NCBI GenBank assembly: GCA_027625915.1
Contig: JANTQA010000016.1
Span: 1,493,001-1,557,000, forward strand
DNA: 64,000 nt
Direction of reading: 5' to 3'
From: Anaeramoeba flamelloides
Lineage: Eukaryota > Metamonada > Anaeramoebidae
The translations under genes were made by a program, and so were the position numbers. Under the pieces are notes generated by a model. That model was not told the origin of the DNA. It searched no databases and was given only the letters and a program-made list of their open reading frames with translations. Numbering within the stretch: position 1 is the stretch's first letter; each line of letters begins with the position of its first letter. Positions 54,061 to 64,000 of the stretch are shown in pieces.

Positions 54061-55690
54061 TTTTGTTTATCTCGCCTCTTTAATTGAAGTGTACAACTGT
54101 TCTGAGCAATTTTTCCACCAAAGTCCATCGAAGTCAACCCAATTGTTTAGAATCAAAAGAATTTTTGGTTGATTTCTTATCACATCTCTTCTGAACTTTG
54201 TTAAATTTTGGACAATAATAATAACAAAGTAAAAATAAAAAAATGAAGAATTCGAAAAAATAATGAAATGAGAAATTTGACTCTATTATTTTTTCAAAAT
54301 TAAAAATTTTGCAAAATAATTTTAATTCAAAAAAAATATTTAGAATCCATTAATAAAACTTCAAAATACAAGAAATTAAGTATGATATGCTAAAAAACAT
54401 ATTATTGTTGTACATTTTGTATAATTATATTAATATTAAGAAATAATTATTGAAATAAAAAATGCCCTATATTATTGGAAATAGCTTAGGTCTGGATATT
54501 AATTCTCTATTTCTTTTTAATATTTTCAAACAAACAAACAAAAATAATAATAAAATCCAATTGGTGTAATAACAACAGTAATAATAATAAACAAATATTA
54601 TCAAATAACATGTATAAATGATAAAAGGTATCTGTTTATAGGGCAATTCTTTTTTTTAAAAAAAAAAAATACGTCATCTTTTAAATCTAAAGTAAGTTTA
54701 TCATTTATTAAAAGTATATTATCGATTTTACTTATCTAAATTGATTAAATATGTTGTTCATTTATTCTATTAAAAAAAAAAAACAGATTTTTTTTTATAG
54801 TTATTTTTTTATGTTAAAACTTTCAGAGATTACTATTGGTGGGATATCATAAAAAAAATAAAATAAAAAAAATGGAAACTATTTTTTTTTTACTTTTTTC
54901 AAATCGAAACTTATAATAAAAACTTCAATTATTTTTACTTAAAATTAATAGCCAATACTCAATTCTTTCAAAAAAAATGACTCATCCCCCCCATTCCCCA
55001 AGGTTAAGATGTGATATTGGATTCTGTGTTTTTTGAGCACTTGTGAAAATAAGTTACACATAATCTTTGTTAAAATTTTTACCTAAAATATATTGGTCAA
55101 AATATACCATATAGGCATATTAAACACGTTTTAATGATGCATCTTCACTATAATACGTGATATAAATTTGAGAGGGGTGAGAGATGAGGATTTTATTTTA
55201 GTGGGGTGTGATCTTTGATTCTCTAAAAAAGTTTTTTTTAAAAATTATTGGATATTTTTTTTTAGTAGTGTTAAACAATAAAAAAAAGGAGAAAAGAATC
55301 AATAAAATTGCTTCGATTTTATTTTTTATAAAATAAAGAGCTTTTTTTAAGGGGAAGATAATTTTAGATTCATAGAATAAAACTTATAGCTTTTTAGAGT
55401 TATAATTTGCCAAAATATAATCATATTAACTTCTCCCATTCCACTAAATATAACTATATAAAATCCAAACTAGATATGTTTTTACATAATTATTATTTTT
55501 TAGAATCCTTCTAGCTATTAAATCCACATCCATGTTTTCCTTTGTTGTTCTCTCAATTGTGATTTTGTTGCCCTTTTTAAACAAAATTCATCTATTCCAA
55601 ATTACACTGATAAAAAAAATATTTCTTATTGTTTTTTGTAATCATATATAAAAAAATTCAAAAATGATGAAAAAATTACAAAAAAAAAAA
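54060..55690. other. gene-free spacer
   Basis: Homopolymer-rich, with a C7 tract at 54986-54992. Part of 54650-54850 weakly recalls the dispersed segment at 7250 and 35500. No gene. Confidence 0.35.
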
Positions 55691-56000
55691 TTAAATCACA
55701 GGATAGAAAGTTGAGATAAGGATAAAAGATAATCCATTCAACAATTGTTATTCTATTTTAAGTAATTCAACTCAACATTATATTGTCGCAATTTCTTTGA
55801 GACTTTGAAAAAAAAAAATTATCAAAAATCTAATGAATGAAGTACTTTAAATAATAAAAATCAATGAGTTAAACGAAAGTAAAAAATTTTATTTTCTGAT
55901 CTTTTTCAGAATTACAAAAAAGTGAAAAATCTTCTTTTACTGCGGTTAATCCCTTAAAAATAATTCCCAACTATTAAAATTAGTTTTTGGAAAATAATAT
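55690..56000. repeat. dispersed segment, copy 2
   Basis: Counterpart of 32930-33250 in the same orientation. It lies immediately beside a transposase relic, so the segment may be a non-coding part of that element. Confidence 0.65.
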
Positions 56001-56042
56001 GCAATTGAAAGAAAATTCTGATACTACCTAACTTTAATAAGT

Positions 56043-56340
56043 CTATTAATTTATAAATATATTTCCAGACAATACAAAGTTGTGTTTACAGAAACATACA
56101 CTAATGGACCAAAAAATTCGATGGAATATCCTAAAGTTAAATTAAACCAAATTTCATCTTTCAAGTCCATTTAAAAGTTTTTACTCAAAAATCAACAAAA
56201 ACTTTTCAATTTTTTTTAAACAAATTACTGCCTGATCAAATTAAAAAAAAATCTAGTATCGTTTGATGAAAGAGTAAACTACTCTACTTTCTTTAAAATT
56301 ACACAAGTATACTTATGCTTAAATCCATTCAAAATCTCAA
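56043..56340 (-). mobile_element. Tc1/mariner-type transposase relic, central part
   Basis: The minus strand reads FTLSSNDTRFFF near 56255 (family FSDESRFxLF) and, at 56172-56043, WFNLTLGYSIEFFGPLVYVS then VNTTLYCLEIYL (family WGxISxxGxGPLVFIDGNxxxxxYLxIL). Stops interrupt the region between. The C-terminal piece found at 4600-5130 and 21015-21545 is absent, so this is a separate fragment. An ordinary decayed DNA transposon. Confidence 0.55.
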
Positions 56341-56617
56341 ATTATTTGTCGTCTATTCTCTTTAAAAAAGAAAGGATAAACTATAAAATCAAAAAAACAT
56401 AAAAATTTCAAGAACGAATTTTTATTATTGTTGTTTCAAACGTAAACAAAACCAAAAGTAAAAATCATAACCAAAGGAAAAAAAGAAATTTTAAAACTCG
56501 AATCATTGTTTGAGATAAAAAAAATTAAGATCTGATCAATAAAAAAGAAAACGAAAAAAATAAAAATGAAAAGAAAAAGATAAGACAAAGATCAAGATAA
56601 AGAACTAATTCGTCTTT

Positions 56618-57440
56618 TTAATTAAAATGCTTTTTGAAGTACTTTTCAGAATTTTTGGTATCAATTCCTTCGTCACCTTCGTTCCAATCAACTGGGCAAA
56701 CTTCTCCATTTTTTTCGTAATATTGGAGTGCTTTAAGGAGTCTAAGTACTTCTGTTGTTGATCTTCCAATTGGCAAATCGTTTACAATTATTTGACGTAA
56801 AATCAATTTAGGATCGATGATGAATAATCCTCTAAGTGCAATTCCTTCTTCTTTAACCAAAACACCGTAGTCTTTGGAAATTTTCATTGTTTTATCGGCA
56901 ATTATTGGGATGTTCATTGGGCCAAGTCCACCTTTTTTTGGATCCGTATTTACCCATGCAAAATGAGAGAATTTTGAGTCTATTTTTGATAATAAGTAAA
57001 TTTGGGTTATTGTTTATTTGTTGAAGGGTTTAATTAGAATTAGTTAATAATGTAAATTGTCAAAAATTTTATAAATTAAAGGAGAAAAAAAATTTGTTTT
57101 TAAAAATTAAAAGAGGAAAAAAAAGTACAAGAAAAAATAAAATCAAAAAAAAATTAAATTATATTTTACCTGTTGAAACAGCTGCAACGTTGCATCCAAG
57201 TTTTTTGAATTCTTCACTACGTTCGCTAAAAGCTCTAATTTCAGTTGGACAGGTGAAAGTGAAATCTAATGGATAGAAAAAGAGAACTAACCATTTTCCA
57301 TCATGGATGCTTTCAAGGGTAACTTCCTTGAAATCTAAATCTACAACAGCCTCTGCAGTAAATGTTGGGGCTTTCTTTCCAACAAAGGCTCGGCTAAAAA
57401 ATACGTTTTCACAACTCTCTTCTTGGCAGTTTTTTGACAT
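56618..57440 (-). CDS. typical 2-Cys peroxiredoxin
   Basis: Reduces hydrogen and organic peroxides using thioredoxin-type electrons; cytosolic (no targeting sequence seen). Two exons on the minus strand: 57440-57170 and 56979-56618, 210 aa. The phase-1 intron (GTAAAA...AAATAG) rebuilds [16 protein letters not shown]. The peroxidatic Cys64 sits in the PxxxTxxC motif (PLDFTFTC). The resolving Cys185 is in GEVCPVDW. The catalytic Arg is in [13 protein letters not shown] (107-110) and a C-terminal YF (KYFKKHF) are both present, the pair that makes eukaryotic 2-Cys enzymes sensitive to over-oxidation. The N-terminus is about 12 residues longer than usual and holds two extra Cys in CQEESC, a feature reminiscent of the Cys-bearing N-terminal extension of Entamoeba peroxiredoxins. 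The start is the only ATG in frame. Confidence 0.97.
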
Positions 57441-57444
57441 TTGA

Positions 57445-59160
57445 TAATTTTGGAGAAAAAGAAAAAAATGAATATATCACCAATTCAATTGGCTTTTAAC
57501 AAGGTTTTTGTAATTCTCTGGGTAAAACAGTCGTTGAGAAAACTTTGAGACTTTTATAATACAAGTGTTTTATACACGTTTTGAAGAGATTTCGATAAGA
57601 ACTCAATTGTTCTCTTTTATTAAAAGTAATGATCTTTTCATAATTTATAAGGTTGATTAGATTAAAAGGAAATTTGACACATTTCGCAAATTTGAAAAAG
57701 AGGAAAAAAAACTATTTTTAACACAAAGAACAAAATTTCCAAAAGGTAATAACTCTTATTTATTTTTTTTTGCCAAAGGTAATAGATAAATATTTTCACA
57801 ACTGATACAATTAAAAATTAACATTAGACTAGTCTTTTATCAACTTTCAGGAGAAGTGAGTTATCATTTTTAAAAGATTACCTTTTTCCCAATTAAATTT
57901 TCTGTTGAAAGAACTTGATATGTTTTTTTTTAAATTTTTTGAAAACAAAGAAGAAAAAAAAAATTGCCAAACCTTTTTATTTTGAAGAAATCTAACTCGA
58001 GATATTTGAAGAATTTTTATCAACCAATAACCTTGAATCTTTAATCTTATTGAAAATACAAGAAAAATAAATCTAATAGTGAAGATTTGAAGATCTAAAA
58101 AAATTAATTGTTTATTTTATTCACAATGATTTATTACATTTTTTGAAATTTAAAAGATTTGGTCATATTCGTATTTCAATATTAATGAGGGTATAGAAAA
58201 AGAACCGTTAGTTTTTAATCTATCTTTGATAATTATCTGAGATTATTATTTTTATTTGAATTACGGATTAGAATTTGTATTATTTTGTTGGAAAATCTTG
58301 AAAAAATTGAGAAACAATTGTAAAAAAGTCAATTGATAAATTTAATCTTTTGGTTATCGTGATCACAATGGGGTTATTATTAATAGTGGGTTATTAATTA
58401 TTGAATAAAATTACTCAAATTAAAATAGATTTTATTGGGTTAAAAGTTGATTTTTATAGGTTTATAAGGTATTTTGGGAGAATATTTAATTTGATGGATT
58501 GATTGATTTTTCTCTTTTTTTGTTAAATAAAAAGAAAAATTTGATTTAAACTACACTTGTTTTCTACAAATTAAATTTTTCAAAGTTTTAAAATAAAAAA
58601 TTGTAATTTATTAGGAAATCAAGTAGGTGATTCATATTGACTGATTTTATATTGTTAGTGGTTTACCTTTTAAGGTGTCTATTTTGTGAATTTACTCACG
58701 ATGTAATTATTTTACTTACTTCTTGTAGGAAAATCTATTTTTTGCAAAATAATTTGTCAAAAGGTTGGATTTTGAACTTTTTCCAAAATGAGAAAAAAGG
58801 ATATAACCTTTATAGTAGAATTCTTTTCTGGAAATTAGTTTTAAAAGTTCAGTCTAGTATTTAGTGCAATCAGATTTTTACTTTCATTTTTCAATTTCAG
58901 GTAGTGGTAAAATTTTTTGGAATTTGAAACTAAATTTGATAGTAGATTTTTTATAGTTTACAAATCTCTTCATGTTGATTTCAAGAAAACCACAACCCTT
59001 AAAAACACTTTCAAAATTCATATAATTTTATGTGTGTGAATACTAATTCCTTCAAGATTCAGATCCTATTAAATATTATTCCAAATTTCAAAAATTTGTC
59101 ACAAGTTTTTCTTTTCTTATATGAGAAAAAAAAATTTAATGTACTAATAGATAACATAAC
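57445..59160. other. spacer upstream of the peroxiredoxin gene
   Basis: Contains the peroxiredoxin promoter region; no supported gene. The 58637-58864 frame is discussed under rejected items. Confidence 0.4.
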
Positions 59161-59163
59161 ATA

Positions 59164-59702
59164 ATAAAAGTTCAACTCCCTTTTTAAATGGGAACATTAC
59201 TAAAAACTGACTAGTAACAATTAATTAATTGAAGTGACAAATTAACTTCAAAGAATAATCCATTATTTTATTTTCAATCAAATCAAAGCAATCAAAATAA
59301 TTTAAATCTATTTATTTATCGATATTGTTAAACTGGTTTTGTAGATCTCAAAAATAGTCAATTTTTTTTTGACAAATTTTTCGATCAATTTATCAAACCA
59401 AAGAAAACCCTTAGCAAAAGAAAGTATTAAAAAAACTGTAATTGTGTAGAATCCCCCATTTAATTTTGATTCATTTATTTTTTCTTTTTTTACTGGTTGT
59501 TCAATTATAAATACGAAAAAATTTTCACTTCATTTTCCATTTTTTTTATTGAAAAATAGTGTTTGAAAAGAAGTAAATTATAATTTATGACTCAATTTGA
59601 ATAAGGATGTGAAAATTATTACCTTTTATAAGTCAAATAAAGCTAATCAATTTTACTTTTCGCTTTCAGGTTCTATTAAAAATTGTGCTGAACTTTTTAT
59701 AT
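59164..59702. mobile_element. terminal-inverted-repeat element, about 540 bp
   Basis: The left end ATAAAAGTTCAACTCCC, then GGGAACATTACTAAAAAC, is matched inverted at the right (rc ATAAAAAGTTCAGCACA, then TTTTTAATAGAACCTGAAA). The interior parallels 8636-8990: TTTTGTAGATCTCAAAAATA, CCAAAGAAAACC and AAGTATTA. No coding capacity. Confidence 0.7.
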
Positions 59703-59944
59703 TCTTAACGCCTTTTCCCCAAAACTAATATTTAAAATTATTTGAAATTTTTAAAAAGTATTATTGCAAAAATAATCCTAAAGTGTGATAAACTGGTGTT
59801 TCAAAGCGAATCTGAGATTCTTATTTCTTATTCCAGATAGCTCTAACTATAAATGATCTACAAAATCAACAATAGATAAAAAGACAATAAGGTATTGGTT
59901 TCTAAAAGATCTACAATTAAAAATAAATTCTTCCAAATGTGAGA

Positions 59945-60639
59945 TTAATAATTGAGTAAGTGCCTTACAAAATATTTTTCTGAAATGGAAAAAAAAATTT
60001 ATTGAAATTTTTATAAGAGATCCTAATACCATTCAAAAACAAACCAACATGTCTGCAATCTATCTTCAAAAAATCAACAATCAAAAATGAGGACATTTTT
60101 AAATAAAATCTCCAGAGGCAGACAATTTCCATTTAGAACAGATAGAATATATATATTTGAAAATAATTGTTTTGGTTTTGAAGTGTTTCTCTTGGGTACT
60201 TTTTGAGATCTTTTAGATTTTTTTTTTTCCTTTTTTTCGTTTCTCAAAGTAGTTATTTTTTTAAAAAAGAATGTTACAAACTCCTTACTTGGTCCAAGAT
60301 AGAGAGCTCCAAAATAACAAAAAATTAAATTAAACCAAATTAAATTGATTGGGTACTTTTAGAAAACAATTGGTTTTAAATTGAAGAAATTTATCACTCT
60401 TTGGAAATTTAACAAAAGAGAACTATTAATTTCTATTTGCAATTTTGATTTTTTGAAATTGAGAATTATTAGTAAACTTTTTTTTTTGAATTAAATATTT
60501 TTACCAATGAGATCTTCTGACAATTTTTTTGTTTTATTTTGAATTTTGTCAATCTAAAGAAGGGCAATTTCACAATAACCTTTATAGCTTTCAAGTCACC
60601 CCTTGTTAATGGAGCAAATCCATGGAAAATAACTAGCCC
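59945..60639. mobile_element. 670-bp dispersed element, copy 3
   Basis: Follows 14077-14749 block by block: TCTGAAATGGAAAAAAA, CAAAAATGAGGACATTTTTA, CTTTTTGAGATCTT, CTCCTTACTTGGTC, TTTTGATTTTTTGAAATTGA, TTTTGTCAAnCnAAAGAAGG, AAGTCACCCCTTG, AACTAGCCC then TTAA. The left end has decayed. The internal stem of copy 1 is not conserved here. Confidence 0.75.
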
Positions 60640-61059
60640 TTAAAATCTTGCTAATTTTGTTCAACAAATTCAAAAAGTTTTTGGATCAATAATAGTATTT
60701 TTTCATTTCAAGTAAATCCTCTTGACCCCCAAATGTCTAATATGTTCATTTTTCTTTTATTTGCCTTCTTATAGGCCATTTTTATTGTTTAAGTTGCTCA
60801 AGTTTAATCCCAACCAAATATAAAATATGAATCATCATTGGGAAATTAGATCGGAATATATTTCCCCTAGAATTCAAATGTTATGTAATTGGGTGTACAT
60901 TATTTTAGTTCTACCTGTTTAGTTATGTGTTAAAAATATATTATAAATATCATTGCATCCTAAACATAGTATATTTTTTAACATGGATCACAACTACTAT
61001 TTTTTCATTTTCAAGTAGTTTGTTTTAACTCATTTTCCAAATCTTTAGTTAGAAACTCA

Positions 61060-61515
61060 GTCAATATTATTTGATTGTTTAATAATTCATAGATAGAATT
61101 TCCAAAAGTAACTGATATTTTTTCAATTTATTAATCTCAAAGATTAACTCAATAATTAATCTGATAAAATACAAAATACTGATTTTTTTTCTTTTCTTTT
61201 TATTAAGCTAATCCTTACACCAAAGTATTTCGAATCTTTTTAAAATAATTTGTTTTACAAATTATAAGAAGTATAATTATTTAATTGTCTAAAAAAATTG
61301 AGTTTTTTCTATTAATCTACATTTCTAGGCAAATTTAAGAAAGATATTTTGCAACTTTGTAGTCTGAAAATTGATAATTCAACCCTTTAAATTCATGTCG
61401 AAATGTAGATTTTTTTCTTAAAATTCTTGGGTTTTTTACTAATATAAAGATCATTTTTAATTGATGAGATCAACAAATATTACTACTTGAATACTCGATT
61501 TTTTAGAGACACTTA
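61060..61515. repeat. dispersed segment, empty-site counterpart of 10560-11205
   Basis: Same blocks as 10560-11205 but TCAAAGATTA continues directly into ACTCAATAATT, whereas at 10638 the 224-bp MITE and a second TA intervene before ACTCCAATATT. Confidence 0.7.
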
Positions 61516-61519
61516 AGTC

Positions 61520-62480
61520 ATATTGCAATTTTATGATTTATACACAATATCAATACAGTTTAATCTTCAACTTCTTATGGTGGAAGACATAAATCCCAAC
61601 AATTCCTCAAAGAGTTTATTCATTTACATAACTTTATAAAGAAGACACAGGTCAATTTATGAAATAAAATGTTTGTACAAGAACTAAAACACTTACTCGT
61701 TCTTGGTTGTGTATTATTTTAGAAAATTTTAGAAACTATCTGATCTTTGAACCAAAAATTACCTTTTGGGAGAACTGATCAGCAAAGAGATTTTTTCAAG
61801 TTTTTGTTCAAAAAAGATGAAACAATTGATTCAAAACCTTTTTATTTTCAAAAAACAAAGCTTTGAGACACATTTTGATGAATTTTTTAAATTTGGGTTC
61901 ATTTCCTCTTCTTTTTATTATTCTATAAAAAAACAATAATTTTCACATCATTTTCCTTATTTTTCTTTGACCATAGAAACTTTGCAAAAAATAGGTATTG
62001 TGTATTACTACTGTTTATTTTAATGGTGTCTTTTGTTGTGTATCTTGGGTTAACTAATAATCCTCAAGAAAACTCAGGTTTTAGGGGATTACAAAACCAA
62101 AACAAATGATCTTTTCGCCTCATTTACATTTCTCATACAATAAGTAACCATATTTTGGAATCACTTTAGAACGTTGTAATTAAATACCTTTGTGATTCTT
62201 GTAATCTTCTCGATCAATGAAATTGGCTAAATTTCTCTAAAAATAAATAAAATTTATTCCAATAAAGAATTACGTAATACAAAACAGAAAAAATGCAGAA
62301 ATCGGAGACGATTTTGGATAGTGATTAAAAATTCAAACAAAGAACACTTTTGCAACTTATTGTGAAAAGTTTCTCAAAAAAAAACATTTTTTCTAAAATT
62401 TTTTTCAACAACAAAACTAAATCTAACAAGGCTTTTTTTAGTTGACAAAATAATACAAATAAAAAACCAATTCATCAAAT
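61520..62480. other. spacer and presumed promoter region of NSA2
   Basis: No gene recognised. The last 100 bp before the NSA2 ATG are A-rich, ending AATTCATCAAATATG. Confidence 0.4.
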
Positions 62481-63263
62481 ATGCCACAAAATGAATTTAT
62501 TGAGCTTCGACAAAAACGTTATGGATACAGACTAAATTATTTTGAAAAACAAAGAAAAAAACAGGCCAGAAACAGAAAGATGGCATCCAAAATGTCAAAA
62601 AGGCTGAAGGGTATCAGAGCAAAATTGTACCACAAACAGAGATATGCCGAAAAGGCCAAATTAAGGAAATTGATCTCACAATTCAATGAAAAGACAACCA
62701 AAAAAAAACAAAAGACACCCCAACTCGAAGGTGCCTTGCCAACATATTTGTTAGATCGAGAGACTGTGTCAAGATCCAAGGTTTTATCACAAACGATCAA
62801 ACAGAAACGTAAAGAGAAAGCAGGCAAATGGAATGTTCCTTTACCCAAGGTCAGGCCAATTTCCGATGACGAAATGTTTAAAGTCATGAGGACAGGTAAA
62901 AGGAAAAGAAAGCAATGGAAAAGAGTTGTTACGAAGGCAACCTTTGTCGGAGAAAATTTCACGAGAAAGCCTCCAAAATACGAAAGGTTCATCAGACCTG
63001 TGAGCTTAAGATACAAGAAGGCACAAGTTGTTCACCCTGAACTGAAAACCACTTTTTCTTTAGATATTTTGAAAATTAAAAAAAATCCCTCAGGTACCTT
63101 ATACACCCAGCTTGGTGTAATCACCAAGGGAACAATCATCGAAGTAAATGTCTCAGATTTGGGAATTGTCACACCCGGTGGTCGTGTTGTGTGGGGGAAA
63201 TTCGCACAAGTTACAAATAACCCCGAAAATGACGGCGTAATAAATGCCGTACTTCTTGTCTAA
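62481..63263 (+). CDS. NSA2: ribosome biogenesis protein NSA2
   Basis: Pre-60S assembly factor of the nucleolus and nucleus, needed for processing toward 25S/28S and 5.8S rRNA. Intronless; 260 aa, the same length as human NSA2. The N-terminal third is highly basic and helical ([20 protein letters not shown], then [29 protein letters not shown]), a region known to thread into the pre-60S particle. Then come LPTYLLDRE (about residues 89-97), [20 protein letters not shown] (107-126), [30 protein letters not shown] and the conserved S8e-like C-terminal beta domain: [20 protein letters not shown], then [19 protein letters not shown] and VINAVLLV at the very end. Every family block is intact, so it is surely functional. 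AATAAA at 63274 lies 11 bp past the stop. The long antisense frame over it is a shadow. Confidence 0.98.
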   Translation: MPQNEFIELRQKRYGYRLNYFEKQRKKQARNRKMASKMSKRLKGIRAKLYHKQRYAEKAKLRKLISQFNEKTTKKKQKTPQLEGALPTYLLDRETVSRSKVLSQTIKQKRKEKAGKWNVPLPKVRPISDDEMFKVMRTGKRKRKQWKRVVTKATFVGENFTRKPPKYERFIRPVSLRYKKAQVVHPELKTTFSLDILKIKKNPSGTLYTQLGVITKGTIIEVNVSDLGIVTPGGRVVWGKFAQVTNNPENDGVINAVLLV

Positions 63264-63683
63264 TTTTGGTTACAATAAACCAGACAAATGCCTATTTGTT
63301 TTGAAGAAATTGATTAGTATTTATTCTCTTGATCTTTTGATCTGTCTTTTTCCTTAATATAACCTCTCTTTAACTAGATTTTTTTTTTGTTTTTGTGTTT
63401 TTTTATAAATTTTTAAGGAAGAACTTCCTTTATAGATTTCAAAAAGGTTAACCACGAACAAAAATTGATTAATTTCTTGTTTTTTTTTTTATTTTTTTAT
63501 TATTTTGAAAAAATTTAAAAATAAACTCATTTATAAATAGATAAAAAGTTTTTTTTTTTCATTAAAACTATATATTTATTTCCTTTTCCTCTTTTTCTTA
63601 TACAAATAGAGTTTTGAAAGAAATAGATTGTAATTTGTAACTCCTTTTTTTTTTTTAATTGTTTAAGAGAGATGTTTGTAATA

Positions 63684-63696
63684 CCCCCCCCCCCCC
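63684..63696. repeat. C13 tract
   Basis: Thirteen consecutive C, the longest C run in the window, about 20 bp before a palindrome-family sequence. Confidence 0.95.
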
Positions 63697-63704
63697 TCAT
63701 CCTG

Positions 63705-63835
63705 TTTGCTGTTAGGGATTTCATAATTTAAAAGAATAAAGTAAAAACAAAATTTTTTCGATTTTTGGAAAATAAAGCCACACTACAAAAATTGGCAGCA
63801 CTCTACGACACCTGATATTACTTTCCGAAATCATA
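63705..63835. repeat. partial palindromic repeat unit, inverted orientation
   Basis: CATAATTTAAAAGAATAAAG matches the arm of the palindrome family. CACTACAAAAATTGGCAGC then ACTCTACGACAC near 63781-63812 is the inverse of the unit start GTGCCGTAGAGTGC at 1974-1987. It shows that the arrays have a wider unit than the palindrome alone. Confidence 0.5.
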
Positions 63836-64000
63836 TTTTTTTAGATAGAAAAGTTTAGATTTTTTTGGAGTTAACTATTTGATTCTTTTTCGAAAAAAAC
63901 CCCAAATAATTCTTTTTTTTGGTTCCATTTTTTCAAAAAATTCTTTTTTATTGTAATGAGAAGTCCTTACCCATTTCTTGTAGAAATTTGGATATTTAAT

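Noticed and set aside
58637-58864. 75-codon plus-strand frame with CLFCEFTHDVIILLTSC
   Set aside because: Looks a little like a LINE C-terminal Cys knuckle, but the His spacing is wrong and no other LINE trace is adjacent; starts with TTG.
62537-63016. 159-codon minus-strand frame
   Set aside because: Antisense shadow of NSA2, whose coding frame matches the family end to end.
1-64000. CRISPR arrays, rRNA or tRNA genes, intact LTR or viral elements
   Set aside because: No regularly spaced repeats, no conserved rRNA or tRNA cores and no recognisable viral or LTR-type genes were seen.

Overview
This window comes from a very A+T-rich (roughly four-fifths by eye) nuclear genome of a microbial eukaryote. 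Evidence: the genes encode eukaryote-specific proteins (ribosomal protein S18, NSA2, a NatC acetyltransferase), most are split by GT-AG introns of about 100-370 nt with long T tracts, and long gene-poor spacers separate them. All ten recognised or likely genes end in TAA. The S18 sequence has KIRCHRG where animals and fungi usually have KIRAHRG; dictyostelids share this Cys, so an amoeboid protist is possible, but I cannot assign a lineage.

Layout. 1-12 kb: mostly repeats and transposon relics, plus a BSD-domain gene (3.5-4.0 kb). 12-13 kb: an intronless basic protein of unknown function. 13-18 kb: repeats, a perfect 62-bp-arm hairpin and a LINE reverse-transcriptase relic. 18.4-19.2 kb: RPS18. 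25.5-26.2 kb: NAA30. 28.7-29.9 kb: a divergent mitochondrial-carrier-like protein. 33.7-34.4 kb: a secreted-type Cys-rich single-pass membrane protein. 41.2-42.7 kb: S-adenosylmethionine synthetase. 46.8-47.0 kb: a small bZIP protein (minus). 56.6-57.4 kb: a typical 2-Cys peroxiredoxin (minus). 62.5-63.3 kb: NSA2. The genes are separate housekeeping or cellular units, not an operon or obvious functional cluster, although S18 and NSA2 both belong to ribosome production.

The spacers are not empty. By eye they hold several families of short non-autonomous DNA transposons: a 170/171-bp family flanked by TTAA (2 copies), a 219-224-bp family flanked by TA (3 copies, one with a matching empty site elsewhere in the window), a roughly 670-bp family (3 copies), a 430-540-bp terminal-inverted-repeat family (several copies), and single CACTG-ended and other inverted-repeat elements. 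There are also decayed Tc1/mariner-type transposase pieces, decayed LINE pieces, and clusters of about 75-bp palindromes. No CRISPR array, rRNA, or tRNA gene was recognised.

The most interesting leads are the palindrome clusters (no family recognised), the empty/filled site pair for the TA element, the perfect hairpin element, the bZIP lacking its invariant Asn, and the SAM synthetase with Arg in place of the normally acidic residue next to its ATP-binding GHPDK motif. All similarity statements come from reading the sequence; no alignment or database search was run.
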